NCBI RefSeq assembly: GCF_000423005.1
Contig: NZ_KE383968.1
Coordinates: 267,482-331,481 of the forward strand
Origin: Gelidibacter mesophilus DSM 14095
Lineage (GTDB): Bacteria; Bacteroidota; Bacteroidia; Flavobacteriales; Flavobacteriaceae
Reading direction: 5' to 3'
Length of the DNA stretch: 64,000 nt
How positions within the stretch are numbered: the first letter of the stretch is position 1; every line of letters starts with the position of its first letter. A model generated the notes under the pieces. The model searched no databases, had not been told where the DNA came from, and worked only from the letters and a program-made list of their open reading frames with translations. This document shows, one piece after another, positions 25,316 to 34,370 of this stretch. Position numbers and translations under genes: made by a program.

Positions 25316-25949
25316 CCGAAAACGCTTTATCCACCACCTCATCTTCCACCAAAATGGTAAATTCATTAGTCGTGGAAACCACTTCGTACAAGGCAATTCC
25401 TTCCCATGCCAAACGTTTAAAAATTTGGTAATAAAGCCCCGTAACTTTGCTGTTTTCAGAAGGCAAGCTGATCGTAATGGCCGATAATTCTGCCTTTTCA
25501 CCCAACAAGACTTCTGATTCAAAACATTTTAAGATATGGTGTTTTTGCGAAGATGAGATAATGCTATTACTTTCATAAATCCCTCTTGTAAACGCATAAA
25601 ACACATTGGAATAGTTATCCATCTGTTCCAAAATTTTCGAGTGGCTATGGCTTAAGGTTTTCGAGTTTTGAAAGGTGAAATCGGTCAAATTGGAACGCAC
25701 TGTAATGTCTCCTAAATTCTGAACCACTCGCTTAAGTTTTAAGGAACTTCCAAAGTCAGTAGGTGGTTGATATCTCCGCAGAGCCATCATCACAGCTCCA
25801 GATTTCACAGGCTTTTTAAGCAATTCACCAATCGGAACCACCAATTCTTCAGCCAAAGCAGAATAATTAATGATGCCCCTGGACAAAGCTTCCTCTAAAA
25901 AAGGTTGGGCAATTAAAATTTCTTCAACACAAGCAGCGATAGTTCTCAT
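25293..25949 (-). CDS. ACT-domain-like protein divergent from aspartate kinase
   Basis: The 218-residue cytoplasmic protein begins RTIAACVEEILIAQPFLEEAL with a helical region that resembles a small winged-helix or repressor-like domain (INYSALAEELVVPIGELL). Its C-terminal about 70 residues (AITISLPSENSKVTGLYYQI, then WEGIALYEVVST) look like an ACT fold of the type at the end of aspartate kinases. It is divergent from the aspartate kinase gene at 26052, with 102 bases between them, and its 3' end overlaps brnQ by 23 bases. Inference: an amino-acid-sensing regulator or partner of the kinase. The ACT call is by eye. Confidence 0.75.
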   Translation of the reverse strand: MRTIAACVEEILIAQPFLEEALSRGIINYSALAEELVVPIGELLKKPVKSGAVMMALRRYQPPTDFGSSLKLKRVVQNLGDITVRSNLTDFTFQNSKTLSHSHSKILEQMDNYSNVFYAFTRGIYESNSIISSSQKHHILKCFESEVLLGEKAELSAITISLPSENSKVTGLYYQIFKRLAWEGIALYEVVSTTNEFTILVEDEVVDKAFSVMKRLKD

Positions 25950-26051
25950 TTGTTAACTATTTAACATTATGTGTAAAATTAGTCAAAATTTTTAATTCTT
26001 ATGGCAAGAAGAAGGGTTACGCTTATTTTCGCTGGATTAAAATCTAAGAAT

Positions 26052-27374
26052 ATGTTTGTTTTAAAATTTGGAGGCACTTCAGTAGGGTCAATCGAGAATA
26101 TGACCAATGTCAAAAATATCATCAATGATGGTCAACGTAAGGTTGTCGTGCTATCGGCAATGTCAGGCACAACCAATGCTCTGGTCACCATTTCAGACTG
26201 TATAAAGTTTAAGGAAATCGAAAATGCCCTTGAGCAAATTTCCGAACTTCACAATACCTATAAGGTAACTGTGGAAAAATTAATTCAAAATAGTACTTTA
26301 AAAACTGAGGTGGCTAGTTATGTGAATTCCATTTTTGACACACTTAAAGCTGTGGCCTATGACAACTATTCGCCGTTGCTCGCCAATAAAATTGTTGCGC
26401 AAGGTGAATTGCTGTCCACTGTTATTTTTAGTAGATTTTTGAAGCAAGAAGGTCTTAACGCCTGTTTATTGCCAGCTTTAGATTTTATGCGCGTTGATAA
26501 ATTCAATGAACCGGATAATTTTTACATCCGTCAGAATTTCAATCGTCTCATTAATGATCTTCCAGAAGCTGACATCTACATCACTCAAGGATTTATCTGC
26601 TTAGATGCCCTTGGAAACATAGCCAACCTCCAACGTGGCGGAAGTGATTACACGGCAACCATTATCGGTGCAGCATTGGGAGCTGAAGAAGTACAGATCT
26701 GGACAGATATTGATGGTTTTCATAATAACGATCCGCGGTTTGTACCAGAAACCCACGCTATTTCCAATTTATCTTTTGATGAAGCTGCGGAATTAGCCTA
26801 CTTCGGAGCTAAAATCCTGCATCCTCAAACGGTTATGCCAGTGAGAGATTTAGATATTCCTGTGCGCTTAAAAAATACCTTATCTCCATCATCCCACGGA
26901 ACACTCATTACCAACGCCATTCATAGTGAAGGCATCAAAGCAATTGCCGCTAAAGATGGGATTACTGCTATCAAAATTAAATCTGCAAGAATGCTATTGG
27001 CCCATGGCTTTCTAAAAAAAGTATTTGAGATTTTTGAGAAACATGAAACCGCTATAGATATGATCACTACCTCAGAAATTGCGATCTCATTAACAATTGA
27101 CGAAACAAAAAATCTTTCTGAAATAGTCACGGAGCTGGAAAAATTCGCAAAAGTAGAAGTCGACGGGTACCGGTCTATTGTCTGTCTTGTAGGGAATCAT
27201 ATTGTTTACCATCCTGATACACCAAAATTATTTCAAATACTGCAAGATGTTAATGTCAGAATGATTTCTTACGGGGGCAGTAGCAATAATATTTCCCTTT
27301 TGATCAACACTAGTGATAAGATTGAAACTTTAAGAAAACTGAATCGGTATGTGTTTGACTTGGTACCGGCTTAA
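26052..27374 (+). CDS. lysC: Aspartate kinase, monofunctional
   Basis: The enzyme phosphorylates aspartate, the first step to lysine, threonine, methionine and diaminopimelate. The reading frame is open from 26001, but the family start is MFVLKFGGTSVGS, so I use the ATG at 26052 (440 residues). Motifs are KFGGTSVGS (substrate Lys), SAMSGTTNALV, QGFICL, LQRGGSDYTATIIGAALGA and WTDIDGFHNNDPR. The C-terminal regulatory part carries two ACT domains (LAHGFLKKVFEIFEKHETAIDMITTS; HIVYHPDTPKLFQIL). A divergent ACT-like gene precedes it. A 36-bp perfect palindrome follows. Confidence 0.94.
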   Translation: MFVLKFGGTSVGSIENMTNVKNIINDGQRKVVVLSAMSGTTNALVTISDCIKFKEIENALEQISELHNTYKVTVEKLIQNSTLKTEVASYVNSIFDTLKAVAYDNYSPLLANKIVAQGELLSTVIFSRFLKQEGLNACLLPALDFMRVDKFNEPDNFYIRQNFNRLINDLPEADIYITQGFICLDALGNIANLQRGGSDYTATIIGAALGAEEVQIWTDIDGFHNNDPRFVPETHAISNLSFDEAAELAYFGAKILHPQTVMPVRDLDIPVRLKNTLSPSSHGTLITNAIHSEGIKAIAAKDGITAIKIKSARMLLAHGFLKKVFEIFEKHETAIDMITTSEIAISLTIDETKNLSEIVTELEKFAKVEVDGYRSIVCLVGNHIVYHPDTPKLFQILQDVNVRMISYGGSSNNISLLINTSDKIETLRKLNRYVFDLVPA

Positions 27375-27428
27375 AAAACTAATTGAAGTTTACCGCATCC
27401 TTTTGGGTGGAAACAATTATGGTGGGTT

Positions 27429-27464
27429 TATCGTAGAGGCTCTTTGCAAAGAGCCTCTACGATA
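27429..27464. terminator. 36-bp perfect palindrome, probable shared terminator or interspersed repeat
   Basis: Bases 27429-27464 are exactly self-complementary, 18 bp per arm with the half-sequence TATCGTAGAGGCTCTTTG. It lies between the convergent lysC and aminopeptidase genes, ending 2 bases from the latter's stop. It lacks a long T-run, so it may be a repeat-type element rather than a standard terminator. Confidence 0.65.
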
Positions 27465-27465
27465 T

Positions 27466-28758
27466 TTATAAATTCATGAGTTCTTCAATTTCTTCGGCTT
27501 CAATTGGAATATTGCCCATCAGGTTAAAAGGCTCCCCTTTCTTTTGGATGACCAAATCATCCTCCAATCGGATACCAAAACCTTCTTCTGGAATGTAAAT
27601 CCCTGGCTCTACCGTAAACACCATATTTTCTTGCATAGGCTCCGTTAATATTCCATAGTCATGCGTATCCAAACCAATGTTATGACTGGTACCGTGCATA
27701 AAGTATTTCTTATAAGCTGGCCAGTCTTTATCTTCATTTTTGACATCTGCCTTGTCCAACAATTTTAAACCTAATAATTCAGAAGTCATGAGTTTTCCAA
27801 CTTCTACGTGATATTCTGCCCAATCCGTACCTGGCACCAACATTTTTTGAGCTTCATTTTTTACCCGGTTCACTGCGCTATAAACCTCCTTCTGACGTTT
27901 TGAGAATGTTCCCGAAACAGGAATGGTTCGCGTCATATCACTCGCATAATTGGCGTATTCAGCACCAACATCCAATAAAATCAAATCGCCAGCTTTACAT
28001 TGTTGGTTATTGACCACATAATGTAGCACATTCGCATTATTCCCAGCTGCAATAATAGGCGTATAAGCAAATCCTTTGGAACGGTTGCGCAAAAACTCAT
28101 GCATCAATTCTGCTTCAATTTCGTATTCCCAAACACCAGGTTTCACAAAACCTAAAAGGCGTCTAAAGCCTTTTTCAGTGATATCACAGGCTTTTTGCAT
28201 CAGATTTAATTCAATCGGATCTTTTACAGAGCGTAAGCGCTGTAAAATAGGATTGCTTTTGGCTACAACATGTGCTGGGTATTTATCTTTTAGCCATTTT
28301 GTGAAACGGTCTTCGCGGGTTTCCGTTTCAACATTGGCTCGATAATGCTCATTCGTGTTGATATAAACCGTATCACATTGACTCATCAATTCAAACATGA
28401 TTTTCTCCATGTCCTGAAGCCAATAAACGGTCTTGACACCTGAAATTTCCAAAGCAGCTTCTTTGGTCAATTTTTCACCTTCCCAGACAGCTATGTGAGC
28501 ATTGGTTTCCTTTAGGAATAATATTTCACGATGCTTTTCTTTTGGGCAATCAGGAAAAAGCACCAAAATGCTTTCTTCCTGATCCACACCACTCAAATAA
28601 AAAATATCACGGTGCTGCTGAAATGGCATGGTACTATCTGCACTGATTGGATAAATGTCATTGGAGTTGAAAACGGCTAAACTAGAGGACTTCATCTGAG
28701 CCCTAAAGTTTTTTCTGTTTTTTATAAAAAGCTGTTTATCTATTGGATCGTATTTCAT
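27466..28758 (-). CDS. pepP: Aminopeptidase P family (M24) metallopeptidase
   Basis: The enzyme would remove N-terminal residues that precede proline, using two metal ions. The 430-residue protein has an N-terminal creatinase-like domain (FRAQMKSSSLAVFNSNDIYP) and the M24 pita-bread domain with all ligands: DVGAEYANYASDMTRTI (two Asp), HGTSHNIGLDTHD (His), FTVEPGIYIPEEGFGIRLEDD (two Glu). No leader; cytoplasmic. A TAATTTTG -7 box lies on the minus strand at 28773-28780. It converges on lysC through the palindrome. Confidence 0.93.
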   Translation of the reverse strand: MKYDPIDKQLFIKNRKNFRAQMKSSSLAVFNSNDIYPISADSTMPFQQHRDIFYLSGVDQEESILVLFPDCPKEKHREILFLKETNAHIAVWEGEKLTKEAALEISGVKTVYWLQDMEKIMFELMSQCDTVYINTNEHYRANVETETREDRFTKWLKDKYPAHVVAKSNPILQRLRSVKDPIELNLMQKACDITEKGFRRLLGFVKPGVWEYEIEAELMHEFLRNRSKGFAYTPIIAAGNNANVLHYVVNNQQCKAGDLILLDVGAEYANYASDMTRTIPVSGTFSKRQKEVYSAVNRVKNEAQKMLVPGTDWAEYHVEVGKLMTSELLGLKLLDKADVKNEDKDWPAYKKYFMHGTSHNIGLDTHDYGILTEPMQENMVFTVEPGIYIPEEGFGIRLEDDLVIQKKGEPFNLMGNIPIEAEEIEELMNL

Positions 28759-28970
28759 AAGATGTATTTTTTCAAAATTACAGATTCCGTAGAGGTTTAA
28801 AAAACATATTGCTGTTTTGTGAAACTTTTAACCTCAACTTTAAAAGGTTCCGTCGTGTTAATAAATTTGGAATGCTGAAGCAAATATATACAAGGTCTCG
28901 TCTCATTTTTAAGAACATGGCACCATAGTTTAATTAAACTCATTCCAAATAAGTATAAATAATTCTATTT

Positions 28971-29002
28971 TTTGGGTTTCAAACGTTTGAAACGTATCTT
29001 TG
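28971..29002 (+). promoter_or_regulatory. sdhCAB promoter with an 18-bp palindromic operator candidate
   Basis: TTTG (28971-28974), a 20-base spacer and TATCTTTG (28995-29002) match the Bacteroidota housekeeping promoter. The spacer contains GTTTCAAACGTTTGAAAC at 28976-28993, a perfect 18-bp palindrome centred on CG, as in LacI-family operators. A bound repressor there would block polymerase. The sdhC ATG is at 29028. Confidence 0.8.
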
Positions 29003-29027
29003 TATCACATTAAACTAACTTCAAAAT

Positions 29028-29699
29028 ATGAGCGGAATTTTAAATTCTTCAGTTGGAAGAAAGTTTGCCATGGCACTTTCGGCATTCTTCCTCATGATTT
29101 TCCTAGTACAACATTTTGCAATTAATATCCTTTCTGTGTTCAGTGCAGACACATTTAATGAAGCCTCTCATTTCATGGGAACGTTTTGGGTAGTGCAATA
29201 TATTTTTCAACCCATTTTAATTTTGGGTGTGATTTTTCACTTTGTGATGGGCATGGTGTTGGAAATAAGAAACAGAAACGCAAGGAAAATTGCGTACGTC
29301 AAGTATAATGGTAATGCCAATTCTACTTGGATGAGCAGAAACATGATCTACACAGGTGCAGTAATATTACTATTTCTAGGTCTCCATTTTTACGATTTTT
29401 GGTTTCCTGAAATTGAAGTCAAATTTATTGATGGCGATATGTCAGGATTACTGGCAAATGGCGAGTATCGCTATTTTGAGCACTTACAACACAAATTTGT
29501 AGACGTATGGCGCGTAGCACTTTATTGTTTAGCATTTGTGTTTTTAGCATTGCACTTATTACATGGGTTCAGTTCCGCTTTTCAGTCGGTAGGCGCCAAC
29601 AATAAATACACAAGAGGATTAAGAGGATTTGGTAAGGCTTATGCGATCATCATTCCATTAGGATTTATTTTTATCGCACTCTATCATCACTTCAACTAA
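29028..29699 (+). CDS. sdhC: Succinate dehydrogenase cytochrome b subunit
   Basis: This is the membrane anchor of a type B succinate:quinone oxidoreductase, a five-helix protein binding two haems. The 223 residues show hydrophobic helices and His candidates in [40 protein letters not shown] and [13 protein letters not shown]. There is one anchor subunit and no SdhD, as in other Bacteroidota. It is the first gene of sdhCAB, behind a clear promoter with a palindrome in its spacer, and 13 bases from sdhA. Confidence 0.96.
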   Translation: MSGILNSSVGRKFAMALSAFFLMIFLVQHFAINILSVFSADTFNEASHFMGTFWVVQYIFQPILILGVIFHFVMGMVLEIRNRNARKIAYVKYNGNANSTWMSRNMIYTGAVILLFLGLHFYDFWFPEIEVKFIDGDMSGLLANGEYRYFEHLQHKFVDVWRVALYCLAFVFLALHLLHGFSSAFQSVGANNKYTRGLRGFGKAYAIIIPLGFIFIALYHHFN

Positions 29700-29712
29700 A
29701 AAAACATCTAAT

Positions 29713-31710
29713 ATGGCTTTAGATTCTAAAATACCAAAAGGTCCACTTGCAGATAAGTGGACTAACTATAAAAATCAAATTAACCTAGTCAATCCGGCTA
29801 ACAAACGTAGCATAGATGTTATTGTTGTTGGTACTGGATTGGCAGGAGGTTCTGCCGCTGCAACCTTGGCAGAATTAGGATATAACGTTAAAGCATTCTG
29901 TTTCCAAGATTCGCCACGTCGTGCACACTCCATCGCTGCACAAGGTGGAATCAATGCCGCCAAAAACTATCAAGGTGATGGCGACTCCACCTACCGATTA
30001 TTTTATGATACCGTAAAGGGGGGTGATTACCGTTCTCGTGAAGCCAACGTATATCGTTTGGCAGAAGTATCGGCAAATATCATTGACCAATGTGTTGCCC
30101 AAGGCGTACCATTTGCTCGTGAATACGGCGGATATTTAGATAACCGTTCGTTTGGAGGTGTATTGGTGTCACGTACATTTTATGCAGCAGGTCAAACAGG
30201 ACAACAACTATTATTAGGCGCTTATTCTGCCATGAACCGTCAAATAGGTCGTGGAAAAATAACCATGTACAATCGCCACGAAATGTTGGACGTTGTTGTG
30301 GTGGGCGGAAAAGCAAGAGGAATTATCGCAAGAAATTTGGTGACTGGAGAAGTTGAGCGTCATTCAGCTCACGCTGTGGTTTTAGGAACAGGAGGTTACG
30401 GAAACGTGTTCTTCCTATCCACAAATGCAATGGGAAGTAACGTAACTGCTGCTTGGAAAGCACACAAACGTGGTGCTTTCTTTGCAAATCCTTGTTATAC
30501 ACAAATTCACCCTACCTGTATTCCTGTATCTGGGGAGCATCAATCTAAATTGACTTTAATGTCTGAGTCGCTCCGTAATGACGGGCGTATTTGGGTACCA
30601 AAGAACATGGATGATGTGATGGCCATTAGAGAAGGCAAATTAAAACCTACAGATATTCCTCATGAAAATAGAGATTATTATTTAGAGCGTCGTTATCCAG
30701 CTTTTGGAAACTTAGTGCCTCGTGATGTTGCTTCGCGTGCAGCTAAGGAACGTTGTGATGCCGGTTATGGTGTCAACAAAACTGGCGAAGCTGTTTATTT
30801 GGATTTCGCTTCCGCTATTGAACGGTACGGAAAAGAACGTGCACACGTGAGAGGTTTAAACGAAAGCGATGCCAAGTTGGTCAAACAACTTGGTCAGGAA
30901 GTCATCAAAGAAAAGTATGGAAACTTGTTCCAGATGTACGAAAAAATTGTGGATCAAAATCCGTATGAAACGCCAATGATGATTTATCCTGCGGTGCATT
31001 ATACCATGGGCGGACTTTGGGTAGATTACAATTTAATGACTAATGTTCCGGGACTATATTGTATTGGAGAAGCTAATTTCTCTGATCATGGTGCCAACCG
31101 TCTTGGTGCATCTGCACTGATGCAAGGCTTGGCAGATGGTTATTTCGTGTTACCTTATACGATTGGCGATTATCTATCCCAAGATATTAGGACTGGAAAA
31201 ATACCTACAGACACTCCTGAATTTGCAGCAGCAGAGAAAGCTGTAAACGATAACTTGGCACATTTAATCAATAATAATGGTGCGCATTCCGTTGATCATT
31301 TCCATAAAAAACTTGGAAAGATTATGTGGAACAAATGCGGAATGGCTAGAAACGCCCAAGGCTTAAAAGAGGCTATTGTTGAGATAGCAGCCCTTCGAAA
31401 GGAATTTTGGAAAGACGTCAGAGTTCCAGGAACACAAAACGAATTTAATGAAGAATTGGCCAAAGCCATGCGCGTTGCTGACTATTTAGAGTTAGGTGAG
31501 CTTTTTGCAAAAGATGCTCTTGAAAGAGAAGAATCTGCCGGAGGACATTTTAGAGAAGAATACCAAACTGAAGAAGGCGAAGCATTAAGACGCCCAGAAT
31601 TCCAATATGTTGCCGCATGGGAATATAAAGGAGAGCCAAAAGATGCCGTTCTTCATAAAGAAGAGCTGGAGTACGAGAATATTGAAGTGAAAGAAAGAAG
31701 TTATAAATAA
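29713..31710 (+). CDS. sdhA: Succinate dehydrogenase/fumarate reductase flavoprotein
   Basis: The catalytic subunit oxidises succinate to fumarate in the TCA cycle and passes electrons to SdhB. The 665 residues have the FAD-binding [19 protein letters not shown], the FAD-attachment motif [14 protein letters not shown], and the active-site region HPTCIP and later [10 protein letters not shown] and [21 protein letters not shown]. It is the longer flavoprotein of type B complexes. It lies between sdhC and sdhB with short spacers, so one transcript is expected. Confidence 0.98.
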   Translation: MALDSKIPKGPLADKWTNYKNQINLVNPANKRSIDVIVVGTGLAGGSAAATLAELGYNVKAFCFQDSPRRAHSIAAQGGINAAKNYQGDGDSTYRLFYDTVKGGDYRSREANVYRLAEVSANIIDQCVAQGVPFAREYGGYLDNRSFGGVLVSRTFYAAGQTGQQLLLGAYSAMNRQIGRGKITMYNRHEMLDVVVVGGKARGIIARNLVTGEVERHSAHAVVLGTGGYGNVFFLSTNAMGSNVTAAWKAHKRGAFFANPCYTQIHPTCIPVSGEHQSKLTLMSESLRNDGRIWVPKNMDDVMAIREGKLKPTDIPHENRDYYLERRYPAFGNLVPRDVASRAAKERCDAGYGVNKTGEAVYLDFASAIERYGKERAHVRGLNESDAKLVKQLGQEVIKEKYGNLFQMYEKIVDQNPYETPMMIYPAVHYTMGGLWVDYNLMTNVPGLYCIGEANFSDHGANRLGASALMQGLADGYFVLPYTIGDYLSQDIRTGKIPTDTPEFAAAEKAVNDNLAHLINNNGAHSVDHFHKKLGKIMWNKCGMARNAQGLKEAIVEIAALRKEFWKDVRVPGTQNEFNEELAKAMRVADYLELGELFAKDALEREESAGGHFREEYQTEEGEALRRPEFQYVAAWEYKGEPKDAVLHKEELEYENIEVKERSYK

Positions 31711-31721
31711 GAAGGAACGTT

Positions 31722-32468
31722 ATGAAATTAACTTTAAAAATATGGCGTCAAAAAAACGCCGACGCCAAAGGACAGATAGTCGAATATCCAATAGATGGTA
31801 TTGAAGGCGATATGTCCTTCTTGGAGATGTTGGATATATTAAACGAAGATTTAATTACTAAGGGTGAAGAACCTGTAGCATTTGATCACGATTGTCGTGA
31901 AGGAATTTGCGGCATGTGCTCACTTCATATTAATGGTGAACCCCACGGACCAGATAAAGGTATTACTACGTGTCAATTGCATATGCGTATGTTTAAGGAT
32001 GGTGATACTATTTTTATAGAACCCTTTAGAGCCAATGCCTTTCCTGTAATTAAGGATTTGGTAGTTGATAGAAGTTCATTTGACCGCATTCAGCATGCAG
32101 GCGGATTTATTTCAGTGAACACCTCAGGAAATACGATTGACGCCAATGCCATCCCAATTAACAAACATGATGCTGACGAAGCCTTTGAAGCGGCAACGTG
32201 TATTGGTTGTGGTGCGTGTGTGGCGAGTTGCAAAAACTCTTCAGCCATGCTATTTGTAAGTGCTAAAGTGTCTCAATTTGCCTTATTGCCACAAGGAAAA
32301 ATCGAAGCCACAGAGCGTGTCCTAAACATGGTAAAACAAATGGACGAAGAGGGTTTTGGGAATTGTACCAATACCGGTGCTTGTGAAGTAGAATGTCCAA
32401 AAGGAATTTCACTTGAAAATATCGCACGAATGAATCGCGAATATTTATCTGCAAGTTTAAAAGGATAA
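31722..32468 (+). CDS. sdhB: Succinate dehydrogenase iron-sulfur subunit
   Basis: SdhB carries electrons from the flavin to the quinone site through three iron-sulfur clusters. The 248-residue protein has [13 protein letters not shown]...CQLHM for the [2Fe-2S] cluster, [11 protein letters not shown] for one cubane and [15 protein letters not shown] for the other. It depends on cluster supply of the kind made by the suf genes at 12.7-20.7 kb. It is the last gene of sdhCAB and is followed by a hairpin terminator. Confidence 0.97.
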   Translation: MKLTLKIWRQKNADAKGQIVEYPIDGIEGDMSFLEMLDILNEDLITKGEEPVAFDHDCREGICGMCSLHINGEPHGPDKGITTCQLHMRMFKDGDTIFIEPFRANAFPVIKDLVVDRSSFDRIQHAGGFISVNTSGNTIDANAIPINKHDADEAFEAATCIGCGACVASCKNSSAMLFVSAKVSQFALLPQGKIEATERVLNMVKQMDEEGFGNCTNTGACEVECPKGISLENIARMNREYLSASLKG

Positions 32469-32510
32469 AATTTTTACAACCTTCCAAAAGCGAAGGCCTT
32501 AATATCTCTT

Positions 32511-32539
32511 AAAATCCCAATTCATTATTGGGATTTTTT
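32511..32539 (+). terminator. Terminator after sdhCAB
   Basis: A perfect 10-bp stem, AAAATCCCAA (32511-32520) / TTGGGATTTT (32528-32537), with a 7-base loop and a following T-run, lies 43 bases after the sdhB stop. Confidence 0.88.
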
Positions 32540-32565
32540 GTTTCTTTGAATTTCAAATTAAGAAA

Positions 32566-34335
32566 ATGGACAATCCAAATCTGTACTACCAGCAGCACTT
32601 AGAACGTTATGAAGTAGAAGCCGCTTCCCTTTATAAGAAAATGGCACTTTTCAGTACACTCCGTATTCTGGTGTTTTTGCTAACCGCATTTGGTATTTAT
32701 ATGACTTTTTCCAATTGGCAAATTGCCGTAGGAATTGCAGTCATTGGCATTATTATTTTTATAGTGCTCTTGTCTAAATATACAGATATAAAGGCCCAAA
32801 GGAAATTAAAATTAGCTTTAGCAGATATCAATAGGACCGAATTGGAAATCAGTTCAGGTAATTTTCATGATCGGGACCAAGGTCTGGCCTTTCAAGAGCC
32901 TCTACATTTTTATAGCTTGGATATTGATTTGTTTGGTCGTGGTTCCTTTTTTCAATTTATTAATAGAACGGTTATTAATGAAGGTACACAAGAACTAGCA
33001 GACACTCTTAAAGCGAATAACATTGAAAATATCCGAAAGCGTCAAGAAGCCATCAACGAATTGGCCTCAAAACCAGAATGGCGCCAATTATATTCGGCCA
33101 CCGCAAGTTTGATAAAAGTAGAAACTTCAGCAAAAACCATCATTAATTGGCTTAAGAGCCATAAAGTCTTTCTGCCAAAAGCAATGCAATGGATTCCGTA
33201 TGGCTTCTTAGGAGGCACCATGATCATCTTTTCCCTTTTCTTTTTTGAACTTATCAGCATCGGGTTTTTGGGGTACTGGCTTTTAATAGGACTGGGGATT
33301 ACAGGAATATATTTAAAGAAAATCAACAATTTAGCTTCACATGCCGATGAGATCAAAGAAACCTTCAAACAATACACTATGCTTTTGGATCAAATAGAAA
33401 ATGAAGTCTTTACTTCTGAATTATTAATTGAAAAGCAGAAATACATTCAATCCGAATCAGAAAAAGCATCACTAATTTTCAAAAAATTATCAAAAGCCTT
33501 AGATGCATTGGATAATCGAAACAATTTTATATCGGCCATATTCGGAAACGGCTATTTTTTAACCGATTTAAAAAACAGCTACAAAGTAGAGCAATGGCTT
33601 TCTGACTACAAGGATAAGGTAGAGGATTGGTTTGAGGTGGTGTCGTTTTTCGATGCTTATAATAGTTTGGGAAATTATACGTTCAACCATCCAAACTATG
33701 TGTTTCCAAATATTACAAACAACAAAGAGATCATTAAAGCAAAGGATTTAGGACATCCTTTACTGAAGGTTGAGAAACGGGTGGATAACGATCTCCATAT
33801 TGATAACGAACAATTTCTTATTGTTACCGGCGCGAATATGGCAGGAAAAAGTACCTTTTTAAGAACCGTTTCCTTACATATTGTAATGGCCAATGTGGGA
33901 TTGCCTGTATGTGCTACGGCAAGCGATTACAATCCCGTAAAATTAATTACAAGCATGCGTACCAGCGATTCCTTGACCGATGATAGTTCCTATTTCTTTT
34001 CGGAATTAACACGCTTAAAATTCATTGTAGACGCAATCCAGGAAGAACCCTATTTTATCATTCTCGATGAAATTCTTAAAGGTACCAATAGTACGGACAA
34101 GGCCATAGGCTCACGGAAATTTGTGGAAAAACTCGTAGCTTCTAACGCCACGGGAATCATTGCCACTCATGATTTGAGTTTATGCGAAATAGAAAAGGAA
34201 CTTGATGAAGTGAAAAATTATTATTTTGATGCTGAAATCATTGATGACGAACTCCATTTTGACTATACCTTCAAAACTGGGGTGTGCAAGAATATGAACG
34301 CCAGTTTCTTATTGAAGAAAATGGAGATCATATAA
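32566..34335 (+). CDS. Membrane-anchored MutS-like ATPase
   Basis: The 589-residue protein has a C-terminal MutS-family ATPase: Walker A TGANMAGKSTFLRTV, then SSYFFSELTRLKFI, Walker B FIILDEILKGTNSTDKAIGS and the His of IIATHDLSL. It lacks the N-terminal mismatch-reading domain of MutS and the Smr tail of MutS2. Instead there are hydrophobic pairs near residues 28-68 (ILVFLLTAFGIYM; VGIAVIGIIIFIVLLS) and about 207-245 (PYGFLGGTMIIFSLFFFE; WLLIGLGITGIYL), which look like four membrane helices. The role is unknown; it is an unlikely standard mismatch-repair protein. It lies downstream of sdhCAB after a terminator. Confidence 0.88.
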   Translation: MDNPNLYYQQHLERYEVEAASLYKKMALFSTLRILVFLLTAFGIYMTFSNWQIAVGIAVIGIIIFIVLLSKYTDIKAQRKLKLALADINRTELEISSGNFHDRDQGLAFQEPLHFYSLDIDLFGRGSFFQFINRTVINEGTQELADTLKANNIENIRKRQEAINELASKPEWRQLYSATASLIKVETSAKTIINWLKSHKVFLPKAMQWIPYGFLGGTMIIFSLFFFELISIGFLGYWLLIGLGITGIYLKKINNLASHADEIKETFKQYTMLLDQIENEVFTSELLIEKQKYIQSESEKASLIFKKLSKALDALDNRNNFISAIFGNGYFLTDLKNSYKVEQWLSDYKDKVEDWFEVVSFFDAYNSLGNYTFNHPNYVFPNITNNKEIIKAKDLGHPLLKVEKRVDNDLHIDNEQFLIVTGANMAGKSTFLRTVSLHIVMANVGLPVCATASDYNPVKLITSMRTSDSLTDDSSYFFSELTRLKFIVDAIQEEPYFIILDEILKGTNSTDKAIGSRKFVEKLVASNATGIIATHDLSLCEIEKELDEVKNYYFDAEIIDDELHFDYTFKTGVCKNMNASFLLKKMEII

Positions 34336-34370
34336 TTTTTGCATCTATCAGATTAAACATTTACGCCTCA

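Noticed and set aside
26001-26051. Earlier ATG for aspartate kinase at 26001
   Set aside because: The added residues (ARRRVTLIFAGLKSKN) do not fit the family; MFVLKFGGTSVGS is the standard N-terminus.
32886-32903. CAAGAGCCTCTAC inside the MutS-like gene, similar to the palindrome at 27429
   Set aside because: It covers only part of one arm, lies in a conserved coding stretch and has no partner arm, so it is likely coincidence.
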